Assembly: GCA_002452405.1 (NCBI GenBank)
Contig: DKFP01000006.1
Coordinates: forward strand, 75,560-139,559
Reading direction: 5' to 3'
DNA: 64,000 bases
Source of the DNA: Deferribacteraceae bacterium UBA6793
Lineage (GTDB): Bacteria; Chrysiogenota; Deferribacteres; Deferribacterales; Geovibrionaceae
Both the position numbers and the translations under genes were made by a program. The notes under the pieces were generated by a model. It did no database searches. It was not told the DNA's origin and saw only the letters and a list, made by a program, of their open reading frames with translations. Below are positions 8,817-18,460 of this stretch, in pieces (within the stretch, counting starts at the first letter, position 1; each line of letters opens with the position of its first letter).

Positions 8817-9659
8817 TTATTTCATGTCGCGTATAGCCATCTCGTACATATCAGGATTAAATCCGCCCACACCCTTACCGTTAAAGAAAATATGCGGAGT
8901 ACCTGTGATGCCCAGAGATGTTGCATACTTATCCTGTGCGTCAACTTTGGCAGCAATCTCTTTTGAGTTCACAAGGCTTTTAAATTTCGCAGGGTTGCCT
9001 GATTTTGCAGCGAAGATGTCAACTATCTGAGCGTCGGTTTTGGAATCGGTCGCCTGATCTGTTGAATAAAGCTCGTCGGAGAAGTCCTTGCCCAATGCAA
9101 GACCGGCTTCAAATATTTTTGAATAGATGGGTGCTTTGGGGTGGATAGCAAGGGGAAGCGCTATCATGTATACGGCTGCGTCGGGTTTAGCCTGTGCAAG
9201 CATACCTCTGAGAACGGCGTGAGCCTTGCGGCAATAGGGGCACTGGAAATCGCTGACAACAACGATGGTGTTTTTCGCACCTTTTTTACCTTCGAAAAGG
9301 GTCGCTTTTGAAAGGTCGATGTTTGTTTTCGGTGTCGCGCTGTAAACCATAGCGTCTTTGATGCTTACGTTGTTTGAAGCGTTCACTATTTCAGGAATTA
9401 TATATTTGCCGTCGGAAAACATGTACTGTTCCTGACTTCTTTTTGTCTTGGTATCGGTGATTGAAATTTTGATAAAATAGAGACCTGCGGGTTCGTTGAG
9501 TTTCTTCACCACAGTAACTGTTGGAACAAGGTTGGTAAGATTCTGGCTTTTAAAGAAATTTTTCATGCTGGTTTCGAGACTGGATTTAACATCCGCAGCG
9601 AAAGCGTTAAGCGAGAGAGCCAGTAAAAGGACTGTCAATACAGCCGTGATTCTTTTCAT
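8817..9659 (-). CDS. Periplasmic thiol:disulfide interchange protein (DsbA/DsbC-like)
   Basis: A signal peptide (MKRITAVLTVLLLALSLNAFAAD) is followed by an N-terminal DsbC-like dimerisation region and a thioredoxin domain with the active site CPYC in SDFQCPYCRKAH. The cis-Pro loop is GITGTPHIFFNG near the C-terminus. Such proteins oxidise or isomerise cysteines in exported proteins and would serve the many periplasmic cytochromes of this organism. Start 9659 is chosen because GGAGG lies 6 bases upstream and the signal peptide begins there; the frame is open 14 codons further upstream. Oxidase versus isomerase is not settled. Confidence 0.85.
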   Translation of the reverse strand: MKRITAVLTVLLLALSLNAFAADVKSSLETSMKNFFKSQNLTNLVPTVTVVKKLNEPAGLYFIKISITDTKTKRSQEQYMFSDGKYIIPEIVNASNNVSIKDAMVYSATPKTNIDLSKATLFEGKKGAKNTIVVVSDFQCPYCRKAHAVLRGMLAQAKPDAAVYMIALPLAIHPKAPIYSKIFEAGLALGKDFSDELYSTDQATDSKTDAQIVDIFAAKSGNPAKFKSLVNSKEIAAKVDAQDKYATSLGITGTPHIFFNGKGVGGFNPDMYEMAIRDMK

Positions 9660-9818
9660 TTTTTCCTCCGAGATGGAATGACGGGAATATACACCCGCCA
9701 TATATGACAGAGCAACACTTTTTTTAGTTCATTTGTTCCATCTGGACTTGATTAATAAAGTATTTGGTGTTAAAAATTGCGTTCAATTCTTTCTTTCGAA
9801 TCTCAAGGAGTTTTTTAG

Positions 9819-12623
9819 ATGGACTACAAAGATACCCTGAATCTCCCCCAAACGGAATTTCCCATGAAGGCGAGTCTCTCTGTTAAAGAGCCGGAACGCC
9901 TTAAAAAATGGGAAGAGGAAAAGGTGTATGAAAAGATGCTGTCGGCAAGAGACAGAAACAACCCCTACATACTCCACGACGGACCTCCCTACGCAAACGG
10001 CGAAATTCACATCGGACACGCTCTTAACAAGATTCTGAAAGATATTATCGTAAAAATGAAAGCCTTTGAAGGATACTATACCCCCTACGTTCCCGGATGG
10101 GACTGCCACGGTCTGCCCATCGAACTTCAGGTGGACAAAAAACTCGGCAGCAAAAAGCAAGGCATGACAAAATCCGAGATACGGAAGGAATGCCGTAAAT
10201 ACGCTGATAAGTTCATAGACCTTCAGCGTCAGGGCTTCAAGCGTCTCGGCGGTTTCGGTGACTGGGATCATCCTTATATTACTATGGACTATAAATACGA
10301 GGCGAAAACCCTTCAGGAACTCTACCGTTTCTTCGATAACGGCGGCGTTTTCAAAGGTCTGAAACCCGTTTACTGGTGTACCTCATGCGTTACGGCGCTT
10401 GCGGAAGCCGAAGTTGAATACGATAACCACACATCAACGTCAGTATACGTCAAATTCCCCATGAAGGACGCTTTCAAAGCAAAATTCGGTCTCGCAGAAG
10501 CTGACAAAGTATCAGCAGTTATATGGACGACAACCCCCTGGACGCTACCCGCGAACCTCGGAATATGCGCCAACGCAGAGCTTGAATACTCCCTCATAAA
10601 AATCACCGATACATGCAACAAAAACCTGTCTGTCGGCGAATATATCATTGTAGCCACCGACCTCATCAAAGGTCTGAACGAAGAGTTCCACATCCACGGA
10701 TTTGAAACAGTAAAAGTGTTCTTCGGAACGGAGCTTGAGCGCGTCGAATTTAAACACTGCTTCTACGACAGGCTGTCGCTGGGAATCCTCGGCGACCACG
10801 TTACGCTGGATGCAGGTACCGGACTTGTGCACACAGCACCCGGTCACGGTCAGGAAGACTACGAGGTCGGGCTTAAATACGGGCTTGAAATACTCAACCC
10901 CGTTGACGACAGAGGATTTTACAAGCGCAACGTGGAGATATTCGCGGAGCAGAGCATATATAAAGCGGGCAAAGAGATAGTCACCATGATGGACGAGCAG
11001 GGAAGTCTGCTTTCAAGCGGAGACATAAACCACTCATACCCCCACTGCTGGCGCTGCAAACACCCTGTGATATTCCGTGCCACTCCCCAGTGGTTCATCG
11101 GAATGGAGCGCAACGACCTTCGCACCAAAACCCTTTCAGAGATAAAAAAAGTGCGCTGGACACCCTCCTGGGGTGAAAACCGCATCACAGCCATGATAGA
11201 GAACCGTCCCGACTGGTGTATCTCACGCCAGAGAACATGGGGCGTACCCATCGCCGTTTTCCTCTGTGAGGACTGCGACGAGATAATCATCAACAAGGAC
11301 ATACAGGAACGCGTTCTTGCGGCATTCCGCGAACACGGAGCGGATGCGTGGTTTGATAACGAGAACTCCGCATTCGTCCCGGAAGGCACAAAATGTCCGA
11401 AATGCGGCGGCACACACTTTAAAAAGGAAACGGATATACTTGACGTATGGTTCGACTCAGGCACATCACACTCAGCCGTTCTGGAAGAAAGAGAAGAGCT
11501 TTCATGGCCTGCGAACATGTACCTTGAGGGTTCCGACCAGCACAGAGGCTGGTTCCACAGTTCTATCCTGGAAAGCGTCGGCACACGCGGCACAGCGCCC
11601 TATAAAGAGGTGCTCACCCACGGTTTCGTCGTTGACGGCAAAGGACGCAAAATGTCGAAATCCGTTGGCAACGTAGTTTCGCCCGCCGAGATAATCAACA
11701 AATACGGCGCCGAGGTTCTGCGTCTCTGGGTTTCCGCTGAGGACTACTCCGAGGACATCAGAATATCCGACGACATCATAAACCGACTGGTGGAATCATA
11801 CAGAAAAATACGCAACACTGCGCGTTACCTGCTGGGCAACCTGTACGATTTCAATCCGGACACCGATATGGTAGCGTTCAAAGATATGCTCGACCTCGAC
11901 CGCTTTGCCCTTTCAAGATGGCAGACGGTGAAAAAGCGTATCTATGAGGCATACGACAGATATCAGCTCCACGTTTTCTATCACTCGTTCCTTAACTTCT
12001 GCATAAACGACCTGTCGTCCTTCTATCTGGATATCCTGAAAGACAGGCTGTACGCATACAAACCCGCATCGCGCGAGAGACGCTCCGCACAGACCGCTAT
12101 GTATACCATCCTTAAAGAGATGGCAGAGGTCATGGCTCCTGTGCTGTCCTTCACTGCTGACGAGATATACGAATACATGCCCGCATGTTCATCCAAAAAG
12201 GAGAATATCTTCATGGAGATGTTTGCACCCGCCGTTGAATATGACGACGCTGAGAACATCGCAAAATGGCAGAAGATACTTGAAGTGCGCAAAGAGGCAA
12301 CGAAAGCACTTGAAGTAGCACGCGCCGCCAAGATAATCGGGCACCCGCTTGATGCCGATATAGTTCTGGGAGTGGACGAAGAAACTAAAAAATACCTCGC
12401 TGCCGACGAAGGCATAGAGAGGATATTCATCGTTTCCGAAGTACGTTTTGAAGACCCTGCGGCAATGACCGACTGTCACGTTTCAGAAGACGGCAAAGTC
12501 AAGGTTAAGGTAGTGGTTTCTTCAAACGGCAAATGCGAAAGATGCTGGACAAAATCTTCCACCATCGGACACGATGCAAACCACCCCACACTCTGCAAAA
12601 GATGTGCCGAGGCTCTTTCATGA
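9819..12623 (+). CDS. ileS: Isoleucyl-tRNA synthetase
   Basis: The 934-residue class I enzyme has the HIGH block (PPYANGEIHIGHALNK, about 55-70), the CP1 editing domain with WTTTPWTLPAN, the KMSKS loop (GKGRKMSKSVGN, about 605) and a C-terminal zinc finger (CERCWTKS...CKRC). AAGGAG precedes the ATG. A weak TTGATT-17-TAAAAA promoter-like pair lies at 9748-9776. The stop overlaps the lspA start. Confidence 0.98.
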   Translation: MDYKDTLNLPQTEFPMKASLSVKEPERLKKWEEEKVYEKMLSARDRNNPYILHDGPPYANGEIHIGHALNKILKDIIVKMKAFEGYYTPYVPGWDCHGLPIELQVDKKLGSKKQGMTKSEIRKECRKYADKFIDLQRQGFKRLGGFGDWDHPYITMDYKYEAKTLQELYRFFDNGGVFKGLKPVYWCTSCVTALAEAEVEYDNHTSTSVYVKFPMKDAFKAKFGLAEADKVSAVIWTTTPWTLPANLGICANAELEYSLIKITDTCNKNLSVGEYIIVATDLIKGLNEEFHIHGFETVKVFFGTELERVEFKHCFYDRLSLGILGDHVTLDAGTGLVHTAPGHGQEDYEVGLKYGLEILNPVDDRGFYKRNVEIFAEQSIYKAGKEIVTMMDEQGSLLSSGDINHSYPHCWRCKHPVIFRATPQWFIGMERNDLRTKTLSEIKKVRWTPSWGENRITAMIENRPDWCISRQRTWGVPIAVFLCEDCDEIIINKDIQERVLAAFREHGADAWFDNENSAFVPEGTKCPKCGGTHFKKETDILDVWFDSGTSHSAVLEEREELSWPANMYLEGSDQHRGWFHSSILESVGTRGTAPYKEVLTHGFVVDGKGRKMSKSVGNVVSPAEIINKYGAEVLRLWVSAEDYSEDIRISDDIINRLVESYRKIRNTARYLLGNLYDFNPDTDMVAFKDMLDLDRFALSRWQTVKKRIYEAYDRYQLHVFYHSFLNFCINDLSSFYLDILKDRLYAYKPASRERRSAQTAMYTILKEMAEVMAPVLSFTADEIYEYMPACSSKKENIFMEMFAPAVEYDDAENIAKWQKILEVRKEATKALEVARAAKIIGHPLDADIVLGVDEETKKYLAADEGIERIFIVSEVRFEDPAAMTDCHVSEDGKVKVKVVVSSNGKCERCWTKSSTIGHDANHPTLCKRCAEALS

Positions 12624-13108
12624 TGAAAAAAGCTATGATAGCCCTTGCGCTCGCCGTCGTCGTCCTTGACCAGTGGACAAAGGCGTATATTGTGAAGAAC
12701 TTCATTCTCCACGAATCGCGCCCTGTCATAGATGGTTTCTTCGATATCACATACATACTGAACCCCGGTGCGGCGTTCGGCTTTCTTGGCAGACTGCCGG
12801 AAACATATCGTAAGCTGTTCTTTATTGCCGTAACTATTCTGGCAATATCATGTGTGGCTTACCTTCTCATCAAAGAAAAAGGGATGAAACTCCGCCTTTT
12901 TTCATATACTCTTGTGTTGGCGGGAGCTGTCGGCAACTTTATCGACAGACTCTTTGTGGGCAAGGTGGTTGACTTTCTGCTGTTCTATTACAAAACATGG
13001 CAGTATCCGGCGTTCAATGTCGCAGATATAGCGATATCCATCGGCATCGGACTCCTGTTGCTGGACTATATATTCATAAAGAGGAGCACAAATGAGAATA
13101 ATGCCTAA
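12620..13108 (+). CDS. lspA: Lipoprotein signal peptidase (signal peptidase II)
   Basis: The product is about 162 residues with four membrane segments. Catalytic Asp residues lie in GNFIDRLFVGKVVDF and FNVADIAI, with NPGAAFGFL and LDQWTK also conserved. LspA cleaves signal peptides of diacylglyceryl-modified prolipoproteins; several lipoproteins are encoded in this window. The start is the ATG overlapping the ileS stop (ATGATG at 12620-12625; either ATG is possible), preceded by GAGG. ileS-lspA adjacency is common in bacteria. Confidence 0.95.
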   Translation: MMKKAMIALALAVVVLDQWTKAYIVKNFILHESRPVIDGFFDITYILNPGAAFGFLGRLPETYRKLFFIAVTILAISCVAYLLIKEKGMKLRLFSYTLVLAGAVGNFIDRLFVGKVVDFLLFYYKTWQYPAFNVADIAISIGIGLLLLDYIFIKRSTNENNA

Positions 13109-14636
13109 AACCGCTCTCATCAGCGTTTCTGACAAGGGCGGCATCGTAGACTTCGCAAAAGGTCTCAAAAAACACGGCGTAAAGATCATTTCCACGGGAG
13201 GAACCGCAAAACTGCTCGCAGACAGCGGTGTGGAGATAATCGAAATTTCCGAGTTCACAGGATTCCCCGAAATGCTTGACGGCAGAGTGAAAACTCTCCA
13301 CCCGAAAGTACACGGCGGCATACTTAACATCCGTGACAACGCGAAACATCAGGCAACCATGAAAGAACACGATCTTGAAAACATCGACATGGTTGTTGTG
13401 AACCTCTATCCGTTCGAAGCTACAGTTGCAAAAGGCGCAGAGCACGACGAAGTTGTGGAAAACATCGACATCGGCGGTCCCTCTATGATCCGTTCCGCAG
13501 CGAAAAACCACAAGTTCGTGGCTGTCGTGGTGGACAACAACGACTTTTCAAGAATACTCTCCGAGATGGATAACGGCGGAACAGAGCTTGAAACCCGTAT
13601 CGACCTCGCAAGAAAAGCGTATTCCCACACAGGCGTTTACGACTCGATAATCGCCTCATATTTCAATAAAAAACTCGGCGTTAAATTCCCTGAGGAGATA
13701 GCTATCCCCGCGCGCAAAAAGCAACCCATGCGCTACGGCGAAAACCCCCATCAGGATTCCGCATTTTATGTTAAGCCCCTTGTGAACGAAGTGAGCGTTG
13801 CCACCGGCAAACAGCTTCAGGGCAAAGAGCTTTCATTCAACAACATAGTGGACATCCACGCCACCCTTGAACTTGTGAAAGAGTTCAAAGAACCCGCAGT
13901 AGCCATCATAAAGCACACAAACCCCTGCGGATGCGCAACAGCAGACAACGTTTTCGATGCATATCTTAAAGCGCTCGAATGTGACCCCGTCTCCGCTTTC
14001 GGCGGTATCGTGGGCGTTAACCGCGAAGTGGATAAAAAACTGGCTGAAAAACTCGGTGAACTCTTCCTTGAAGTGGTTCTCGCACCCTCTTTTTCTGAGG
14101 ATGCTAAAGAATTCTTCGCCGCTAAAAAGAACCTTCGCCTTATCGAACTCGGCGATATTTACGGCGCAAGAGACTCTGAACTCGACATTAAAAACGTAAC
14201 GGGCGGTATTCTTCTGCAAGACCGTGACCTGCACGAGATAGAAGATATCAGAAGCCTCCCCGTACCCACCAAAAGAAAACCCACAGACTTTGAATACAAA
14301 GCTATGGATTTCGCATGGAAGGTTGCAAAACACGTTAAATCCAACGCCATAGTTTACACCACAGACGACAGAACCATAGGTGTGGGCGCAGGACAGATGA
14401 GCCGTGTGGATTCCTCCAAAATCGCCGCAAGCAAAGCAAGAGCCGAGCTTAAAGGCACCGTTATGTCCTCCGACGCTTTCTTCCCTTTCAGAGACAGCGT
14501 GGACGAAGCGGCTGGCAGAGGCATCACAGCTATAATCTCTCCCGGAGGATCCATCAGGGATGAGGAAGTTATCAAAGCCGCCGACGAACATGGCATTGCT
14601 ATGGTCTTCACCGGCGTGAGACACTTCAAACACTAA
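13092..14636 (+). CDS. purH: Bifunctional AICAR transformylase/IMP cyclohydrolase
   Basis: The 514-residue enzyme performs the last two steps of IMP synthesis. The N-terminal MGS-like cyclohydrolase domain ([29 protein letters not shown]) is followed by the transformylase domain ([47 protein letters not shown]). It overlaps lspA by 17 bases and has GAGGAG before ATG 13092. Another ATG three codons on is also possible. A family 1 repeat follows. Confidence 0.98.
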   Translation: MRIMPKTALISVSDKGGIVDFAKGLKKHGVKIISTGGTAKLLADSGVEIIEISEFTGFPEMLDGRVKTLHPKVHGGILNIRDNAKHQATMKEHDLENIDMVVVNLYPFEATVAKGAEHDEVVENIDIGGPSMIRSAAKNHKFVAVVVDNNDFSRILSEMDNGGTELETRIDLARKAYSHTGVYDSIIASYFNKKLGVKFPEEIAIPARKKQPMRYGENPHQDSAFYVKPLVNEVSVATGKQLQGKELSFNNIVDIHATLELVKEFKEPAVAIIKHTNPCGCATADNVFDAYLKALECDPVSAFGGIVGVNREVDKKLAEKLGELFLEVVLAPSFSEDAKEFFAAKKNLRLIELGDIYGARDSELDIKNVTGGILLQDRDLHEIEDIRSLPVPTKRKPTDFEYKAMDFAWKVAKHVKSNAIVYTTDDRTIGVGAGQMSRVDSSKIAASKARAELKGTVMSSDAFFPFRDSVDEAAGRGITAIISPGGSIRDEEVIKAADEHGIAMVFTGVRHFKH

Positions 14637-14647
14637 GAATTGAATAA

Positions 14648-14723
14648 TGAGATTGCCGCGTCGCTACGCTCCTCGCAATGACCGGAAAACGTCTCTGCGA
14701 GGAGGGACGACGAAGCAGTCTCA
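14648..14723. repeat. Dispersed palindromic element, family 1, copy B
   Basis: Termini are TGAGATTGC and GCAGTCTCA. The left half reads CGCGTCGCTACGCTCCTCGC and the right half holds CTGCGAGGAGGGACGACG, so the halves are near inverted copies. It lies between the purH stop and purD. Confidence 0.75.
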
Positions 14724-14807
14724 TAAATGATTAATAATATCAGAAAATCCTCGCATAAGAACCTTCATAGCGGGGATTTTTTGTATAGCACACAAAAGGA
14801 GATGACG

Positions 14808-16097
14808 ATGAAAGTCCTTGTTATAGGCTCAGGCGGAAGAGAACACGCACTTTGCTGGAAGATAGCGCAAAGCCCACTTGTGGCGAAGATTTTTGCCGCA
14901 CCAGGCAACGGCGGAACTCACCTTGAGAACAAGACCGAGAACATCGCCATAGAAGCGACCGATATTAAAAAGCTGCTGGATTTCGCACTGACAGAGAAAA
15001 TAGACCTCACCATTGTCGGTCCGGAAGACCCGCTGGCAGCTGGAATAGTGGATATCTTTGAAGACAACGGACTGAGGGTTTTCGGTCCCTGCAAAGCTGC
15101 TGCACAGCTTGAGGCGAGCAAAGCCTTTGCAAAAGATATCATGATAAAAGCAGGCATACCCACCGCGAAATACGGTGAGTTCACCGATTACGAATCGGCA
15201 AAGTCATACGTACATAAACACGGAGCACCCATAGTTGTTAAAGCCGACGGGCTTGCCGCAGGAAAAGGCGTTACGGTAGCCATGACATTTGAAGAGGCTC
15301 TGAAAGCCCTGGAAGAGATTTTCATAGACAGCGTTTTCGGCGATGCCGGAAGCAAAGTAGTTATAGAGGAATTTCTGCAAGGCGAAGAGGCTTCATACCT
15401 CGCCTTCACCGACGGAAAAACGGTTCTGCCCATGGTCACAAGTCAGGATCACAAAGCGGTTTACGACGGCGATAAAGGACCCAACACAGGCGGTATGGGC
15501 GCATATTCACCCGCACCAGTTGTAACCCCTGAACTGTTTGACAGAGTTACAAAAGAGATTGCATACCCCCTCATAAAAACCATGGCAAAAGACGGAATCG
15601 TCTTCAAAGGCATAATCTATGCGGGGCTCATGATACACAACGGTCAGCCCAAAGTGCTTGAGTTCAACGCGCGTTTCGGCGACCCGGAAACCCAGCCTGT
15701 GCTTTCACGCCTGAAATCAGACATTATACCTGTTTTCCTCGCCTGCACAGACCAGACCCTTGACAAGGTTGAGATAGAGTGGAGCGACAACCCCACCGTA
15801 TGTGTTGTTATGGCTTCCGGCGGCTACCCGAAAGACTATAAGAAAGGTTATGAGATATCCGGTATCGCAGAAGCTGACAAAATCGAAGGCGTAAAGGTGT
15901 TCCATGCAGGTACTGCTGACAGAGACGGAAAGACTGTCAACACAGGCGGGCGCGTTCTCGGTGTCACAGCCATAGGCGACACTCTTGAAGAAACCATCAA
16001 AACAGCTTACAAAGCGGTTGAAAAAATACACTGGACAGACGTACACTACAGAAAAGATATCGGAGCAAAGGCTCTCAGGAGGCTGAAAGGTGAGTAA
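14808..16097 (+). CDS. purD: Phosphoribosylamine-glycine ligase
   Basis: The ATP-grasp enzyme of about 429 residues joins phosphoribosylamine and glycine. Visible blocks are VLVIGSGGREHALCWK at the N-terminus, IVVKADGLAAGKGV, HKAVYDGDKGPNTGGMGAYSP and EFNARFGDPETQ. I start it at 14808 because AAAGGAG lies just upstream and homologues begin MKVLVIG. In-frame ATGs at 14802 and 14727 are less likely. Its 3' end overlaps purE by 8 bases. Confidence 0.97.
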   Translation: MKVLVIGSGGREHALCWKIAQSPLVAKIFAAPGNGGTHLENKTENIAIEATDIKKLLDFALTEKIDLTIVGPEDPLAAGIVDIFEDNGLRVFGPCKAAAQLEASKAFAKDIMIKAGIPTAKYGEFTDYESAKSYVHKHGAPIVVKADGLAAGKGVTVAMTFEEALKALEEIFIDSVFGDAGSKVVIEEFLQGEEASYLAFTDGKTVLPMVTSQDHKAVYDGDKGPNTGGMGAYSPAPVVTPELFDRVTKEIAYPLIKTMAKDGIVFKGIIYAGLMIHNGQPKVLEFNARFGDPETQPVLSRLKSDIIPVFLACTDQTLDKVEIEWSDNPTVCVVMASGGYPKDYKKGYEISGIAEADKIEGVKVFHAGTADRDGKTVNTGGRVLGVTAIGDTLEETIKTAYKAVEKIHWTDVHYRKDIGAKALRRLKGE

Positions 16098-16584
16098 GGT
16101 CGGAATAATAATGGGCAGCAAGAGCGACTTTGACATAGCTAAGGACGCCGTTGACATACTGAAAGGCTTCGGTATCGAATACGAAGTTATCGTTTCCAGC
16201 GCCCACAGAACTCCCGAACGCACTCTGGAATGGGCAAAAACCGCCGAACAGCGCGGTCTGGACGCTATAATCGCCCTCGCAGGCGCCGCTGCGCACCTCG
16301 CAGGTGTCGTGGCGAGCGAAACCAACCTCCCCGTGATAGCCGTACCTGTCTCTGCAACCTCCTTAAACGGTCTGGACGCACTGCTCTCCATGGTACAGAT
16401 GCCCGGCGGCATACCCGTTGCAACCATGGCGATAGGTAAAGCGGGAGCCAAAAACGCAGGTATATTCGCAGGACAGATAATCGCCCGTTCAAATTCCGAA
16501 GTCGCCGCAAAAGTGGCGCAATACAAAGAAGATATGAAAGAAAAGGTCTATAAGGACAACGAAGCGGTTCAGGAAATGCTGTAA
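16090..16584 (+). CDS. purE: N5-carboxyaminoimidazole ribonucleotide mutase
   Basis: The 164-residue class I PurE has GSKSDF at the N-terminus, the VSSAHRTPER substrate loop and the AGAAAHLAGVVA block. It converts N5-CAIR to CAIR. The start codon is GTG inside the end of purD (GTGAGTAAGG), with GAAAGG upstream. No purK is adjacent. Confidence 0.96.
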   Translation: MSKVGIIMGSKSDFDIAKDAVDILKGFGIEYEVIVSSAHRTPERTLEWAKTAEQRGLDAIIALAGAAAHLAGVVASETNLPVIAVPVSATSLNGLDALLSMVQMPGGIPVATMAIGKAGAKNAGIFAGQIIARSNSEVAAKVAQYKEDMKEKVYKDNEAVQEML

Positions 16585-17177
16585 TGCTCATAGCACCATT
16601 CAGAAACGCGGAAGAAATATTCAGGCGGGCTTCCCTTTGCGGGGAGCCTGTCATCTTTCCCACCGACACAATCTACGGCATCGGAGCACCAATATCCGAC
16701 AAAAAAGCTAACGACAAAATTTTTGATATCAAAGGCAGAGACAGGTCAAAGCCTTTCCCCGTATTGGTGTCCTCTTTCGAACAGGCTGCGGAACTTGCAC
16801 TTTTCGACGGTCGTTGTCATAGAATTATGGATTTTTTGTGGAGCAGAGGTTCTTTTACTATCCTCTTAAAGGGCAGAAAAGAGATTGATGACCTTTACAA
16901 ACTTAATGACACAATCGCGCTGCGTTTACCACATATGCCAATTTTAAAACAATTGATTAACAAAACAGGACCTCTAAGCGCAACCAGCGCCAACCCCAGC
17001 GGGGTTGAATATACCTCCGATACAAGCATAATAATGAGTCAGTTCAAAGACTTAGTTCATTTTTTCATCATCAGTAAAAATATAAACACAGCCTCCTCCA
17101 CCATCATAGACCTGACAGCTTCAAAACCTGCTGTTTTAAGGGGTGATTTTGACCTGTCCTGTTTAGCAGACATCTGA
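16584..17177 (+). CDS. L-threonylcarbamoyladenylate synthase (Sua5/YciO/YrdC family)
   Basis: The 197-residue YrdC-fold protein has VIFPTDTIYGIG, the KGRDRSKPFPVLV ATP/threonine-binding block, IALRLPHMPILKQLI, and GPLSATSANPSG. These proteins make threonylcarbamoyl-AMP for t6A37 modification of ANN-reading tRNAs. The start overlaps the purE stop by one base (TAATG), so it is in the purD-purE operon. YciO-type paralogues without known function share the fold; the intact active-site blocks favour synthase. Confidence 0.88.
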   Translation: MLIAPFRNAEEIFRRASLCGEPVIFPTDTIYGIGAPISDKKANDKIFDIKGRDRSKPFPVLVSSFEQAAELALFDGRCHRIMDFLWSRGSFTILLKGRKEIDDLYKLNDTIALRLPHMPILKQLINKTGPLSATSANPSGVEYTSDTSIIMSQFKDLVHFFIISKNINTASSTIIDLTASKPAVLRGDFDLSCLADI

Positions 17178-17205
17178 AAATCTTGTAAATCATCAATATC
17201 GGTTA

Positions 17206-17234
17206 TTGACAGTTTCTTTAGACGGGATTAATAT
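17206..17234 (+). promoter_or_regulatory. Strong sigma-70 promoter of the triheme cytochrome gene
   Basis: A consensus TTGACA (17206-17211) is followed after 17 bases by TAATAT (17229-17234). Transcription would begin near 17241, giving a leader of about 22 bases before the ATG at 17263. It is among the best promoter matches in the window and suggests high constitutive expression. Confidence 0.8.
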
Positions 17235-17262
17235 CGTCAAACTTTTATCGAGAGGAGACATC

Positions 17263-17610
17263 ATGAAAAAAGTTATCATTTCAATGATGGTTGTATTCGC
17301 TTTTTCACTTGTTGCCTATGCAGCCGCTAACGGTCCCGCTACAATTGACCTTGCTCAAAAGTTCAACGTAGCAGCACCTACTAAGAAAGCTGTTCAGTTC
17401 CCCCACGCTTTTCACCAAGGCAAACTTCAGTGCGTAGACTGCCATACAACTGACAAAGGCGGAGTACTGAAAAATCAGAAAACAGGCGCAGCTTTTGAAC
17501 CCACAGGTATCAAAGGCATGAAAAACGCGGTTCACGACGAATTCTGCTGGCCCTGCCACGTAGAGAAAAAAGTTCCCCAAGGCAAATCCTGCAACAAATG
17601 CCACAAATAA
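17263..17610 (+). CDS. Periplasmic triheme cytochrome c (c7/c3 class III type)
   Basis: The 115-residue precursor has a signal peptide ending AYA|AANG and three CXXCH heme sites: CVDCH, CWPCH and CNKCH. The histidines of FPHAFHQGK and AVHDEF are candidate distal ligands, giving the bis-His, low-potential pattern of PpcA-like c7 cytochromes. Such proteins shuttle electrons between inner-membrane quinol oxidoreductases and terminal reductases. GAGGAG precedes the ATG at 17263. It is monocistronic, with a consensus promoter and a strong terminator. Confidence 0.93.
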   Translation: MKKVIISMMVVFAFSLVAYAAANGPATIDLAQKFNVAAPTKKAVQFPHAFHQGKLQCVDCHTTDKGGVLKNQKTGAAFEPTGIKGMKNAVHDEFCWPCHVEKKVPQGKSCNKCHK

Positions 17611-17647
17611 TCTGATTATTTGAAGCATTAAAAAAGGAAAAAAATAA

Positions 17648-17672
17648 CCCCGTCCATGGACGGGGTTTTTTT
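17648..17672 (+). terminator. Intrinsic terminator after the triheme cytochrome
   Basis: A perfect 18-bp palindrome (CCCCGTCCATGGACGGGG) is followed directly by seven T residues. This is a textbook Rho-independent terminator. Confidence 0.95.
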
Positions 17673-17727
17673 ATGTTTTGATTTATCAGTCTTTAAAAGC
17701 CGAAGGTACTGCAATCCCATAAGGCAA

Positions 17728-17811
17728 TGAGATAGCTTCACCCTTTCAGGTTTCGCAGATACGGGCTTTCTTTTTCGTCTTCGCGAGGGCATTATGCCCG
17801 AAGCGATATCA
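17728..17811. repeat. Dispersed palindromic element, family 1, copy C
   Basis: The ends are TGAGATAGC and GCGATATCA. The body holds TTCACCCTTTCAGG and CTTCGCGAGGGC...GCCCGAAGC, both shared with copies D and E. It lies between the convergent cytochrome gene and the 17837 gene. Confidence 0.65.
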
Positions 17812-17836
17812 TCCTAATATGATTTTTATAAAAATT

Positions 17837-18307
17837 TCAGAGAGCTTTTTCAATCTCCGCTATCTGTTCCGGGATGGCAACCTCATCTACATGCTGATGG
17901 GCTTTTTCAAGAAACTCCTTCGCTTTTGATAAATTTGCGTGCCTTTCTTCACTGAAAGATTCGTTCGCCTTCTCTATCCTTTGTTTAGCCATGTCCAGAA
18001 GCGACCACAGCATGAAGCGCACCTGACGAACCTTATCCATCTTGATTGATATCCTGAAAAGAAAGAACACAAAAATTATATACGGCACCCATATATACCA
18101 TTTGGCAGACTGATAAAGCAGATAAACCGTGATAATGGTAATCAGCGATATTGCAATAGCTATGAAAAGTCCCGGAACGCCTATGTAAAAGACCGGTTCG
18201 TTACCGTTTTTATAGCGCATGGATCTGAACAGACGCTGGTTTCCGTATTTTTTCTTATAAATATCATGCATTTGTTCAAAACTTTCGGTTATGTATACTT
18301 TTTCCAT
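17837..18307 (-). CDS. Uncharacterised two-span membrane protein
   Basis: I do not recognise a family. The 156-residue product has a cytoplasmic-looking N-terminus (about 1-40), two closely spaced hydrophobic segments (about 42-65, VPGLFIAIAISLITIITVYL, and 70-90, WYIWVPYIIFVFFLF) and a charged helical C-terminal half (about 95-156) rich in Lys, Glu and Ala. AAGGA sits before the ATG. It faces the cytochrome gene convergently, with a repeat between, and nothing nearby hints at its role. Confidence 0.7.
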   Translation of the reverse strand: MEKVYITESFEQMHDIYKKKYGNQRLFRSMRYKNGNEPVFYIGVPGLFIAIAISLITIITVYLLYQSAKWYIWVPYIIFVFFLFRISIKMDKVRQVRFMLWSLLDMAKQRIEKANESFSEERHANLSKAKEFLEKAHQHVDEVAIPEQIAEIEKAL

Positions 18308-18460
18308 CTCGTTTTCCTTACGTATTAATGATTTTGGTTCTACAATAAATCACGAATTATTACAATATTTATAAAACAATTTTAAGACATGTGTTATAAT
18401 GTAATATCGATATAATTATTTATATATCAAATTGGATAATACAAAATGTGTGGGGACCAG

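Noticed and set aside
13833..14633. 266-codon minus-strand frame
   Set aside because: Antisense shadow of purH, with composition explained by purH codon bias.
18361..18460. Sigma-28 promoter for the MCP gene
   Set aside because: TAAGACAT and ATCGATAT are at the wrong spacing; a TATAAT at 18395 has no matching -35.
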